64,000 nucleotides of DNA from SSC3 sp963769585 (lineage in GTDB: Bacteria > Actinomycetota > Actinomycetes > Propionibacteriales > Nocardioidaceae), in contig CAVYMJ010000006.1 in NCBI GenBank assembly GCA_963769585.1, forward strand, positions 2,108,001 to 2,172,000, read 5' to 3'. A program made the position numbers and the translations under genes. The notes beneath the pieces are model-generated. The model worked only from the letters and a program-made list of their open reading frames with translations. It did no database searches and was not told the origin of the DNA. Below, piece after piece: positions 27,106 through 34,645 of the stretch (within the stretch, counting starts at the first letter, position 1; each line of letters opens with the position of its first letter).

Positions 27106-27750
27106 GTGAACGACCGTCTGGTGTGGATCGACTGCGAGATGACCGGCCTCAGGCTCGACAGCGATGCGCTGATCGAGGTTGCAGCCTTGGTGACCGACTT
27201 CGAGCTCAACGTGCTCGGTGACGGTGTCGACGTGGTGATCAAGCCGCCGGCCGAAGCCCTGGACCAGATGGACGATTTCGTCCGCGCGATGCATACGTCC
27301 TCCGGGCTGCTCGACGTGCTCGACCGGGGGGTGACCCTGCAGGAGGCCGAGGAAGAGGTGCTTGCCTACATCAAGCACCACTGTCCCGTCGGCAGCCGCC
27401 CACCCCTGGCCGGGAATACCGTGGCCACCGACCGGTCCTTCCTGATCCGCGACATGCCGGAGCTGGAGTCGTTCCTGCATTACCGGATCGTGGACGTCTC
27501 CTCGATCAAGGAGCTGTCCAGGCGGTGGTTCCCGCGGGCGTACTACCAGTCGCCGGCGAAGACCGGGAACCATCGCGCGCTCGCCGACATCCAGGAGAGC
27601 ATCGAGGAGCTGCGGTACTACCGTGCTGCGGTCTTCGTCCCGTCTCCCGGCCCGGACACCGAAGCAGCCAAGACCCTGGCACGCGAGCACGGGGGCTCCC
27701 TGACTGGTGCGGGTCCGATCTCAGACGACCCGGATCAAAGCACTGCCTAA
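27106..27750 (+). CDS. orn: Oligoribonuclease (DEDDh 3'-5' exonuclease)
   Basis: This 214-residue essential exonuclease degrades two-base RNAs, including pGpG from c-di-GMP turnover. The DEDDh ligands are visible: WIDCEMTGL (Asp, Glu), the AGNTVATDRSFL region (Asp) and HRALADIQESIEELRYY (His, Asp). The start is GTG at 27106, where the protein begins VNDRLVWIDCEMTG as in the family. TAGGGT at 27093-27098, seven bases upstream, suggests a leaderless transcript. The C-terminus carries a 20-residue extension rich in acidic residues. tRNA-His follows on the same strand. It would complete c-di-GMP breakdown if the HD-GYP protein at 60.2 kb is active. Confidence 0.95.
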   Translation: MNDRLVWIDCEMTGLRLDSDALIEVAALVTDFELNVLGDGVDVVIKPPAEALDQMDDFVRAMHTSSGLLDVLDRGVTLQEAEEEVLAYIKHHCPVGSRPPLAGNTVATDRSFLIRDMPELESFLHYRIVDVSSIKELSRRWFPRAYYQSPAKTGNHRALADIQESIEELRYYRAAVFVPSPGPDTEAAKTLAREHGGSLTGAGPISDDPDQSTA

Positions 27751-27800
27751 CAGCGGGTACACTTCTTGCCGCGACCTGTCCCGTCGGGACGGGTCGCCGT

Positions 27801-27877
27801 GGTGGGTGTAGCTCAGCTGGTAGAGCACCTGGTTGTGGTCCAGGTGGCCGCGGGTTCAAGTCCCGTCACTCACCCCA
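27801..27877 (+). tRNA. tRNA-His (anticodon GTG)
   Basis: Acceptor GTGGGTG pairs with CACTCAC, and an extra G (27801) faces the discriminator C, as expected of tRNA-His. The anticodon stem is CCTGG/CCAGG with loop TTGTGGT, and CCA is encoded at 27875-27877. Confidence 0.96.
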
Positions 27878-27913
27878 AGGAACCCGCAGTCGGCGTCGCC
27901 GGCTGCGGGTTCG

Positions 27914-28198
27914 TCATGAGCCGGGAGAGTCGAGCAGCCGGCGAAGCCGCTCGTTGTCCCCCTCGAGGGCCAGCACCATCGCAATGCCCGCGAGGTTGAG
28001 CCCCGCTTCGAGGAGTACGGCGATGCGGCGCAGCCGCACCAGGTCGTCCTCGCTGTAGAGCCGCGTGCCTCCGGCGGTGCGGGTGGGCTCGAGCAGCCCA
28101 CGACGTTCGTAGGCGCGCAGGTTCTGGATCCCACTGCCCACGAGCTCGGCGGCAACCGAGATGCCGTAGACCCCTCGGGTCGGATCGCTCTCGGCCAT
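27914..28198 (-). CDS. MerR-family regulator, HspR-like, divergent from hsp20
   Basis: This 94-residue protein is a single MerR DNA-binding domain: VYGISVAAELVGSGIQNLRAYERRGLLEPTRTAGGTRLYSEDDLVRLRRI, then a dimer helix AGLNLAGIAMVLALEGDN. The YxISVAAxLxG opening and AGINLAGI-type helix resemble HspR, the heat-shock repressor of actinobacteria. I chose the ATG at 28198 because GGGAGG lies nine bases upstream; an ATG two codons earlier is possible. It is divergent from an Hsp20 gene across a 122-bp region with a clear promoter and 7-N7-7 inverted repeat. It probably represses hsp20, and perhaps itself. Confidence 0.85.
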   Translation of the reverse strand: MAESDPTRGVYGISVAAELVGSGIQNLRAYERRGLLEPTRTAGGTRLYSEDDLVRLRRIAVLLEAGLNLAGIAMVLALEGDNERLRRLLDSPGS

Positions 28199-28220
28199 GA
28201 GCATTGCCTCCCTAACGGAC

Positions 28221-28249
28221 TTGCACGCGGACCGATCGTTTGCTATAAA
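28221..28249 (+). promoter_or_regulatory. Sigma70-type promoter for hsp20
   Basis: A -35 TTGCAC (28221-28226) and a -10 TATAAA (28244-28249) are separated by exactly 17 bases. The region is AT-rich compared with its surroundings. Transcription would start near 28256, beside the inverted repeat. Confidence 0.8.
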
Positions 28250-28259
28250 AAATCTATAT

Positions 28260-28280
28260 CGGTCACTATACATGTGACCG
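28260..28280. promoter_or_regulatory. Operator candidate CGGTCAC-N7-GTGACCG
   Basis: A perfect 7-bp inverted repeat with a 7-base spacer begins about four bases after the predicted transcription start of hsp20. The 7-N7-7 geometry is that of HspR sites (HAIR), although the arm sequence differs. The adjacent MerR protein is the obvious binder. Confidence 0.7.
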
Positions 28281-28320
28281 CAGCCAAGGACTAGTTGATT
28301 GGAGTTTGGAGGTGGCTTAC

Positions 28321-28749
28321 ATGCTGATGAGGACTGACCCCTTCCGCGACCTCGACCGACTGGCGCAGCAGATGTTCGGGGCGGGAACGACATCGCGACC
28401 CGTAGTCATGCCACTTGACGCCTGGCGAGAGGCCGACACCTTCGTCCTGGAGTTCGACCTGCCCGGGATCGCCGTCGACACTCTCGACATCGACGTAGAG
28501 CGCAACGTCCTCACGATCAGGGCAGAGCGACCGGCTCGCAACGGGGACTGGGAGTTCCTGGCCTCCGAGCGGCCGACCGGACTGTTCAGCAGGCAGCTCG
28601 TGCTGGGCGACAACCTCGACCTCGACAGCATCGAGGCCGACTACGACTCGGGTGTGCTCCGACTGCGCGTCCCGGTGGCGGAGAGGGCAAAGCCACGCAA
28701 GATCCAGGTGAGCGTCGGGGACGAGGACAAGACCGCGCTTTCGGCGTGA
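28321..28749 (+). CDS. Hsp20 / alpha-crystallin small heat-shock protein
   Basis: This 142-residue ATP-independent holdase binds unfolding proteins. The alpha-crystallin domain spans about residues 35-130: DAWREADTFVLEFDLPGI, RNVLTIRAERPARN, then GLFSRQLVLGDNLDLDSIEADYDSGVLRLRVPVAE with the conserved GVL motif. The ATG at 28321 has GGAGG eight bases upstream; upstream TTG and GTG codons are less likely. It has its own promoter and operator and is divergent from an HspR-like repressor, so heat or membrane-stress control is likely. A strong terminator follows at 28772. Confidence 0.95.
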   Translation: MLMRTDPFRDLDRLAQQMFGAGTTSRPVVMPLDAWREADTFVLEFDLPGIAVDTLDIDVERNVLTIRAERPARNGDWEFLASERPTGLFSRQLVLGDNLDLDSIEADYDSGVLRLRVPVAERAKPRKIQVSVGDEDKTALSA

Positions 28750-28771
28750 CACCCGTGTCTGGGAAGAGAGT

Positions 28772-28800
28772 GAGCCGCAGGCCCCCACGGCCTGCGGCTC
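28772..28800. terminator. Hairpin terminator after hsp20
   Basis: A 12-bp perfect stem GAGCCGCAGGCC (28772-28783) pairs with 28789-28800 across a five-base loop. AGAGT and ACTCT outside can extend it. It lies between convergent genes. Confidence 0.85.
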
Positions 28801-28822
28801 CTACTCTGGATCGAGACGCCGC

Positions 28823-29164
28823 TCAGCGGCAGGCCCCGATCGTTCGGGTCATGCCGCCGCTCGAGGCCAGCAGCCGAGCCTGACCGCGGGTGACCTTGGC
28901 GGTGCCGCCTTCTGCGTCCACCACAACGAGGGCTACCGGCTTCTCGGCGTCGGGCCACAGGACGGTGGAGACGCACCCGGGGTACTTCTTGGAGTAGTCA
29001 GCCTTCCAGACCACCGAGGTGCTCGGCGTTTCCGATGCGGGGGGTTGGTCGGTGAAGAGCGAGTGTGGCAACAGGTAGGCCGCTACGGCCGTGAAGATTG
29101 CCAGAGGGAGCAACGACGCACGGGTCACTGTCTGGCCGAAGCCAGAAGCGTGCACGGTGGACAT
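28823..29164 (-). CDS. Small secreted or membrane-anchored protein, unknown
   Basis: This 113-residue protein has an N-terminal hydrophobic segment (RASLLPLAIFTAVAAYLLPHS) that could be an uncleaved anchor or signal peptide. An extracytoplasmic domain follows with two cysteines (PGCVST and the C-terminal GACR), which may form a disulfide. The ATG at 29164 is supported by the ribosome site AAGGGGG about seven bases upstream. I do not recognise the family. It is convergent with hsp20 and lies 95 bases upstream of the pirin stop. Confidence 0.7.
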   Translation of the reverse strand: MSTVHASGFGQTVTRASLLPLAIFTAVAAYLLPHSLFTDQPPASETPSTSVVWKADYSKKYPGCVSTVLWPDAEKPVALVVVDAEGGTAKVTRGQARLLASSGGMTRTIGACR

Positions 29165-29259
29165 CGCGTACCCCCTTTCTCGCAACCGATAACGATGCGA
29201 GCCAAGCCAGAGTTATGCCCAGCGAGGTCCAACCCGTGCCCCTTGGGGCAACTCGAAGC

Positions 29260-30261
29260 TCAGCCGGCGGGAATCTGACCCAGGCGACCCTTCTGGAAGT
29301 CCTCATAGGCCTGCATGACCTCAGCGCGGGTGTTCATCACGAACGGCCCAGCCCAGGCGACTGGCTGGCGAATCGGCCTCCCGCCGAGGACCAGCACCTC
29401 CATCAGGGGGTGGCGGCTCTCCTGGGTCTGGTTGGCCGAGACCGTCGCGAAGTCGCCAGCGCCCAACACTGCGAGCTGACCACCGTGGATCGGACGGCCC
29501 TCGACACCGACCGTGCCGTCACCGGAGAGCACGTAGACCAGCGCGTTGAAGTCCACCTCCCAGGGGAGGTCCAGGCGTGCCCCGGGAGCGAGACTGGCGT
29601 GCACCATCGCCATCGGCGTGTGGGTCGAACCAGGACCGCGCTGCCCATCGACGTCGCCCGCGACGACCCGAACGAGTGCACCGGCGTCTGCTGTCGTGGT
29701 CAGCCCGAGCTCGGACGCCCGCAGGTCCTGGTAGTGCGGCGCAACCCACTTCTGCTCGCGCGGCAGGTTCACCCACAACTGGATCCCATGGAATAGGCCA
29801 CCCTTGGAGACCAGCCATTCCGGCGGCGCCTCGATGTGCAGCAAGCCACTTCCGGCGGTCATCCACTGGGTGTCCCCGTTGGTGATCGTGCCGCCGCCCC
29901 CGTGGCTGTCCTGGTGGTCGAAGACGCCGTCGATGATGTAGGTAACCGTCTCGAAGCCGCGGTGCGGGTGCCAGGGTGTGCCTTTCGGTTCCCCTGGCGC
30001 ATAGTCGACCTCGCCCATCTGGTCCAGGTGAACAAACGGGTCGAGGTCCGCCAGGTCGACTCCGGCGAACGCCCGGCGTACCGGGAAGCCTTCACCCTCG
30101 AAACCGCTCGGGGCGGTGGTCACCCCCACCACCGGGCGGACCGTGTCTCCGAGCCCCGGCGCCTTGAGGCGAGGTAGCACAGTCAGGTCGTCCACGGTCA
30201 CTGCAGGCACAACGCCTCCCGAAGGTGTAGCTCGATCCATCCCGAGTAGATGGTTTTTCAT
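29260..30261 (-). CDS. Pirin-family bicupin protein
   Basis: This 333-residue cupin protein is related to human pirin and bacterial quercetinase-like YhhW. The N-terminal cupin holds the metal site WHPHRGFETVTYIIDG and HIEAPPE; the second cupin is in the C-terminal half (LPWEVDFNALVYVLSGDGTVG). Members are either dioxygenases acting on flavonoid-type compounds or redox-sensing regulators, and activity here is not predictable. The start could be the ATG at 30261 or at 30240 (MDRATPSGG); neither has a clear ribosome site. Two overlapping palindromes lie directly upstream. The gene is divergent from a CrtI-like oxidoreductase. Confidence 0.88.
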   Translation of the reverse strand: MKNHLLGMDRATPSGGVVPAVTVDDLTVLPRLKAPGLGDTVRPVVGVTTAPSGFEGEGFPVRRAFAGVDLADLDPFVHLDQMGEVDYAPGEPKGTPWHPHRGFETVTYIIDGVFDHQDSHGGGGTITNGDTQWMTAGSGLLHIEAPPEWLVSKGGLFHGIQLWVNLPREQKWVAPHYQDLRASELGLTTTADAGALVRVVAGDVDGQRGPGSTHTPMAMVHASLAPGARLDLPWEVDFNALVYVLSGDGTVGVEGRPIHGGQLAVLGAGDFATVSANQTQESRHPLMEVLVLGGRPIRQPVAWAGPFVMNTRAEVMQAYEDFQKGRLGQIPAG

Positions 30262-30265
30262 TCAA

Positions 30266-30288
30266 CCAAACTGTTTGGCTGCAGCCAA
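30266..30288. promoter_or_regulatory. Two overlapping palindromes between pirin and CrtI-like genes
   Basis: CCAAA-CTG-TTTGG at 30266-30278 overlaps the perfect 14-bp palindrome TTGGCTGCAGCCAA at 30275-30288. They abut the pirin start and precede the -10 element of the divergent gene. A TetR- or MarR-type regulator site is likely; the binder is unknown. Confidence 0.5.
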
Positions 30289-30325
30289 CATTCCATTTCG
30301 TGCCGTACACACCATCCCACCCGGC

Positions 30326-30331
30326 TAAATT
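30326..30331 (+). promoter_or_regulatory. -10 hexamer TAAATT, leaderless layout, for CrtI-like gene
   Basis: TAAATT ends exactly six bases before the GTG at 30338. No ribosome site is present. Confidence 0.6.
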
Positions 30332-30337
30332 GATCGC

Positions 30338-31924
30338 GTGCCAATCGGGTCGAAACAGGATAAGTACGACGCCGTGGTCATCGGTGGCGGCCACAACGGG
30401 CTGGTTGCTGCCGCCTACCTGGCGAGGGCCGGTATGTCCGTGCTCGTTCTGGAGCGGCTGGACGAGACCGGAGGAGCGGCCAAGAGCGCCGAGGTCTTCG
30501 CCGGGCTGCCCGCCCGGCTGAGCCAGTACTCCCCCTTGGTCGGCCTGTTCCCCGACCGGATCGTGGACGAGCTGGGGCTCGATGTGCAGTTCCGCTCCCG
30601 CCGCTTCGGCTCCTACACACCGGTGGTGCGTGAAGGGATCCACACCGGGCTGCTGGTCGAGCGCAACGAGGGCGAGCCGACGCGGCAGTCCTTCCGCAGC
30701 CTGACCGGCTCCGACCGGGAGTACGACGCGTGGCGGTCGTTCTACTCCGAGCTCGCCGACTTCGCCAAGCAGGTTGCGCCGACCCTGATGGAGCCGCTGA
30801 CCTATAGCGTCGACATCTACGACCGGGTCAAACGCGAGACCTGGGAGATGCTCGTCGAGCAGCCGATCGGCAGGGCCATCGAAACTCGCTTCGCCGACGA
30901 CGTCGTACGAGGCGTGGTGGCGACCGATGCGGTGTTCGGCACCTCCACCGACGTCAATGACGAGACCCTGATTCAGAACACCAACTTCCTGTACCACGTC
31001 ATCGCCAACGGCACCGGCGAGTGGCGGGTGCCTGTCGGGGGGATGGGTGCGCTCACCGGTGCGCTCGAGAGGGCTGCCTGGCGACACCGCGTGGAGATCG
31101 TCACCGGCGCCTTCGTGACCAGAGTCGACTCCGACGGCCGCACCGCTGCTGTGACCTGGCAGGCCGAGGGTGAGATTCACACCGTCGAGTGCGACTGGGT
31201 GCTCGGCAACGTGGCGCCCTGGGTGCTGCAGATCCTGCTCGGACAGCATCCGGGGCCGCGTCCGGAGGGCTCACACATCAAGGTGAACATGCTCCTCGAG
31301 CGACTCCCCCGGCTACGGTCCGGGGAGCCGCCCGCGCAGGCCTTCTCCGGAACCTTCCATGTGGCCGAGGGGTACACGCAGCTTCGCCGGTCGTACGAGG
31401 AAGCGGTTGGCGGCCGGGTTCCGTCCATCGTTCCGGGTGACCTGTACTGTCACACGCTTACCGACCCCTCCGTCCTCGGCCCGTTGGCTGTCAAGGGCAT
31501 GCACGCCTTCACCTTCCTGGGCTTGCACACCCCGGCCCGGCTCTTCGCCGACAACGTCGACGAGGTCCGAGACGAAGCCGTTATCCGGGTGCTGGACGCG
31601 ATCAACGTCCACCTCGAGGAGCCCCTCGAGTCACTACTGGCCTTGGACGGCAACGGCCAGCCCTGCCTGGAGGCCCAGGCACCCCAAGACCTGGAGTCCG
31701 CCTTGGCCATGCCCGGCGGCCACATCTTCCACGGGGACCTCGCCTGGCCCTGGGCCAGTACACGGTCCTTGATGGACAGTCCCGCCCACCGATGGGGCGT
31801 GCAGACAGCAGTGCCCAATGTCGTGATCTGCGGCGCGGGCGCGCAGCGCGGCGGTGCGGTCAGCGGGATCGGCGGCCACAACGCAGCCATGGCCGTGCTC
31901 GACACCCGTGACGGCCGCCTCTAA
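30338..31924 (+). CDS. CrtI/phytoene-desaturase-like FAD oxidoreductase
   Basis: This 528-residue NAD(P)/FAD-dependent oxidoreductase has an N-terminal Rossmann motif AVVIGGGHNGLVAAAYLARAG at about residues 12-32, followed by LERLDETGGAAKS. The C-terminal FAD-binding end is VICGAGAQRGGAVSGIGGHNAAMA. It belongs to the PYNOD group of amine-oxidase/CrtI-fold enzymes that include retinol saturase-like proteins. No phytoene synthase or other carotenoid gene is nearby, so a carotenoid role is not supported here. The GTG start is set by the leaderless -10 element. It shares a promoter region with pirin, which suggests joint control. Confidence 0.88.
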   Translation: MPIGSKQDKYDAVVIGGGHNGLVAAAYLARAGMSVLVLERLDETGGAAKSAEVFAGLPARLSQYSPLVGLFPDRIVDELGLDVQFRSRRFGSYTPVVREGIHTGLLVERNEGEPTRQSFRSLTGSDREYDAWRSFYSELADFAKQVAPTLMEPLTYSVDIYDRVKRETWEMLVEQPIGRAIETRFADDVVRGVVATDAVFGTSTDVNDETLIQNTNFLYHVIANGTGEWRVPVGGMGALTGALERAAWRHRVEIVTGAFVTRVDSDGRTAAVTWQAEGEIHTVECDWVLGNVAPWVLQILLGQHPGPRPEGSHIKVNMLLERLPRLRSGEPPAQAFSGTFHVAEGYTQLRRSYEEAVGGRVPSIVPGDLYCHTLTDPSVLGPLAVKGMHAFTFLGLHTPARLFADNVDEVRDEAVIRVLDAINVHLEEPLESLLALDGNGQPCLEAQAPQDLESALAMPGGHIFHGDLAWPWASTRSLMDSPAHRWGVQTAVPNVVICGAGAQRGGAVSGIGGHNAAMAVLDTRDGRL

Positions 31925-32108
31925 GCCGCTCTCCGGAACCGGCTAAGCGGAGCTTCCTGCAGGCACTGTCTCCCATCAAGCGCTCTGCGAGAGGGCCCGA
32001 ACAGACCTGACCTCGTGGCCGACTCTGGCCTGCCAGACGGGTGATGGATGCCACCGGCGAGGATTTCATCGGCGGCGGGGACCGCTGCTATGGTTTCCCC
32101 TGCTTCAC

Positions 32109-32175
<67 letters not shown>

Positions 32176-32181
<6 letters not shown>

Positions 32182-32191
32182 CAAACCCTTG
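32176..32191. repeat. Left 16-bp direct repeat flanking the IS element
   Basis: GGCGCACAAACCCTTG spans the last six bases of tRNA-Lys and ten bases beyond. It is identical to 33605-33620. Confidence 0.85.
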
Positions 32192-33604
32192 TGTAAGGAC
32201 CCGGGTCATCCTTGACAGGATGGCTCCGGGTCCTTCTTTACGTGGCTCCGGTTGATGCTTGACGGTGGCTCCGGCTGATTCTTGACACTCATTTCATGTT
32301 GGTGGAGATGAGCGTGGTGGAGCAGAAGTATCAGGCCGTTTTGGCGGTGCTTTCCGATGGCCGGTCGGTGACTGAGGTGGCCGGTCAGTGGGGTGTCTCG
32401 CGGCAGTCGCTGCATGCGTGGCTGCGGCGTTATGAGGACTCTGGGCTCGAGGGGCTGGCTCAGCGGTCGCGTCGTCCGGTGGGATGCCCGCATCAGATGC
32501 CGGCGGTGGTCGAGGTGGCGGTGCTGGAGCTGCGGCGGGCGCATCCGGGGTGGGGTCCGCGTCGGATCGTCCATGGGCTGGGCCGGTCCGGGGTCGTGGT
32601 CTCCCGGTCCGGGGTCTACCGGGCGCTGGTGCGGGCCGGTCTGATCCGGCCGGGGGCTCGGCGGCACCGCGATGAGCACTTCAAGCGGTGGGAGCGGGGC
32701 ACCCCGATGGAGCTGTGGCAGATGGACACCGTGGGCGGTTTCCTGCTGGCTGACGGACGCAAGGCCAAGGCGTTGACCGGGGTCGATGACCATTCCCGGT
32801 TGTGTGTCAGCGCGTTCCTGATGCCGCGGGAGGGCTCCCAGCGGGTCTGTGACGGGTTGGCGGTGGCGATGCGGACCTACGGGGTGCCTGAGGAGATCCT
32901 GACCGACAACGGGAAGGTGTTCACCGGCCGGTTCAACCGGCCACCGTGGAGGTGCTGTTCGACCGGGTGCTGCGGGAGAACGGGATCAAGCACCGGCTGA
33001 CCGAGCCCCGGTCGCCGACCACGACGGGGAAGGTGGAGCGGTTCCACCGGTCGCTGCGGGCCGAGTTCCGCACCGACCGGGTCTTCGCGGACCTGGCCAC
33101 CGCACAGGCCGAGCTGGACGCCTGGGTGGAGCACTACAACACCGTCCGTCCCCATCAGGGCATCGGGATGGGTACCCCGGCCGAGCGGTTCGCCGCCGGG
33201 GACCGGCACGGACCTGTGCGTGCGAGCAGCGACTCCCTGCCACTGCAGCTGCCCGACGCGCTCACCGGAGCCGAGCCCAGAGCCGAGCCCGGGGCGACCG
33301 ACCGGACCGGTGACGACTGGGTGTGTCGGCGGGCCAGTGCCAACGGGGTGGTCTGCGTGTCCTGGCAGCAGGTCTGCCTGGGCAAGGCGGCCGCCGGGCG
33401 CCGCATCGACGTGCACGTCATCGGCGAGGTGCTGGGGCTGTGGGACGGTGCGAAGTTGCTCCGCACGGTGGCCCGGGACCACCCCGGGCCACTCCGCAAA
33501 CGCAGAGCCTCGATCCCCGGCAATCGCCGTACCCTGAAAAAGTCGACCTTGAGTGTCACGGATCAACCGACATAGATCTGTCACCCATCAACCGAAGGTC
33601 TTCA
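32192..33604 (+). mobile_element. Decayed IS481-family insertion sequence, 1413 bp
   Basis: The element lies between identical 16-bp direct repeats. Its ends are imperfect terminal inverted repeats: 32192-32218 and the complement of 33578-33604 match at 15 of 27 bases, both starting TG and ending TGACAG. A 16-base motif of the form CGGTTGATNCTTGACA occurs three times inside the left end (32202, 32249, 32272) and twice inverted at the right end (33554-33569, 33579-33594). The left end also folds into a 10-bp hairpin (32195-32204 with 32226-32235). It carries one transposase gene, which is frameshifted. The insertion leaves tRNA-Lys intact. Confidence 0.85.
32296..33575 (+). pseudogene. IS481-family DDE transposase, inactivated by a one-base deletion
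   Basis: The N-terminal part has an HTH (GRSVTEVAGQWGVSRQSLHAW) and the first DDE aspartates (WQMDTVGGFL, LTDNGKVFTGRF). Reading then breaks at about 32946, where CCACCG-TGGAGG lacks one G needed to give PPVEVLFDR. The rest continues in the next frame from 32946: VEVLFDRVLRENGIKH, the catalytic Glu in TTGKVERFHRSL and the C-terminal EHYNTVRPHQGIGM typical of IS481. Joined, the protein would be about 425 residues. No slippery sequence is present, so I take this as decay rather than programmed frameshifting. Confidence 0.88.
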
Positions 33605-33620
33605 GGCGCACAAACCCTTG
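33605..33620. repeat. Right 16-bp direct repeat flanking the IS element
   Basis: GGCGCACAAACCCTTG is identical to 32176-32191. It is either a long target-site duplication or the trace of an att site. Confidence 0.85.
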
Positions 33621-33761
33621 ACCTCGCCCTTCACGAAACCGTCGTGGAGGGCGTCCGTCGTTTCACGGGTGGCACGCGCAGCGCAGGTCCGCTCGAACCC
33701 CGAAGCGGTGACGGAGCGGCGGACGCTGCGAGTTTCGCGGCGCGTCGGTTTGCGGACTTCC

Positions 33762-33788
33762 CGACACGTGTCGTCAGGTGTATACACC
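33762..33788. promoter_or_regulatory. Two tandem perfect 12-bp palindromes upstream of the LamG-like gene
   Basis: CGACACGTGTCG (33762-33773) and GGTGTATACACC (33777-33788) are each perfect and are separated by three bases, with centres 15 bp apart. They lie about 70 bases before the start codon. Likely operator for a dimeric regulator; the regulator is unknown. Confidence 0.55.
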
Positions 33789-33854
33789 AAGCGCTGCACT
33801 CGATAGCGTCTCGGGCTTACCGGCTGATCCACCGCCCTCGAGAACGGATCCGCC

Positions 33855-34619
33855 TTGAAGCTGCGCGCTCCTCTAGCAATCATGCTTTGCGTCGGCCTGG
33901 CCGGCGCCGGGTCGTCGGCCGCCGTCGCCGGAACCAACGGGGCCTCGGCTGCGACGTCCTCCCTGCAGAAGCCGAGCGCGAGGGTTGCCCGGGTCGGCGC
34001 AGCGAGGCTGAGGGCCGACTACCGGTTCGACGGGAACCTGAAGTCGTCTGTCGCGGGTGCGCCCAAGCTTCGCAACGTAGGCGAGGGGAACATCTTCCGG
34101 CGGCACGTGGTACCCGGCGAGGGCCGGACGCGGGTCCTGGTTTTCCGGAACGGCAACGGGCTCAGTCTCAACACCCTGGGGCTGGTGCACTCCGGTCTCT
34201 ACTCCGTGGTCATGCAGATGCGCCTCGGCCGCGTCGGCACCAGCGACTACTTCCGGATCCTGAACCCGACGCTGCCCGCTGACGACAACGACAACGGTCT
34301 CTACGGATTCGGCAACCACCTCACCTGGTACGACGACGGCGACAACGACGGCTCCGAGGAAGCGCTCAAGGCCAAGACGTACGTCGAGGTCGCTTTCACG
34401 CGCAATGCCAGGGGCCGGATCCGGGTCTACGCCAACGGCGAGCCGGATATCAGCTACCTGGACGCCAACAAGCAGGCCCTCATCCGGAACTACGGCCTGC
34501 GCTTCTTCGTCGACGACAGCAACAACGAGACCACCTGGGGCTCGGTGTCGCGGATCCGCCTCTGCACCCGGGCGCTCAGCGCGGCGCGAGTCAAGCACAT
34601 CTATCGGAAGGGGCACTGA
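33855..34619 (+). CDS. Secreted LamG/concanavalin-like domain protein
   Basis: This 254-residue exported protein has a clear signal peptide (basic KLR, then LAIMLCVGLAGAGSSAAVAG). After a short linker comes a jelly-roll-like domain from about residue 50: RADYRFDGNLKSSV, FRNGNGLSLNTLG, then GLYSVVMQMRLG and the RIRVYANGEPDI strand. It ends RIRLCTRALSAARVKHIY, the pattern of LamG domains in secreted actinobacterial proteins. Such domains bind sugars or proteins; no enzyme motif is seen. The start is TTG at 33855, which gives the best signal peptide. It is the first gene after the IS element and has two striking palindromes upstream. Confidence 0.75.
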   Translation: MKLRAPLAIMLCVGLAGAGSSAAVAGTNGASAATSSLQKPSARVARVGAARLRADYRFDGNLKSSVAGAPKLRNVGEGNIFRRHVVPGEGRTRVLVFRNGNGLSLNTLGLVHSGLYSVVMQMRLGRVGTSDYFRILNPTLPADDNDNGLYGFGNHLTWYDDGDNDGSEEALKAKTYVEVAFTRNARGRIRVYANGEPDISYLDANKQALIRNYGLRFFVDDSNNETTWGSVSRIRLCTRALSAARVKHIYRKGH

Positions 34620-34645
34620 CCAGCAGGAGAGCAGCCCGGTCGGGC

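Noticed and set aside
30338..31924. Carotenoid biosynthesis locus around the CrtI-like gene
   Set aside because: No phytoene synthase, GGPP synthase or cyclase is nearby, and the protein belongs to a broad FAD-oxidoreductase group.
32935..32955. Programmed frameshift in the transposase
   Set aside because: There is no slippery heptamer or downstream structure that I can see, and IS481 transposases are normally a single frame. A one-base deletion explains it more simply.
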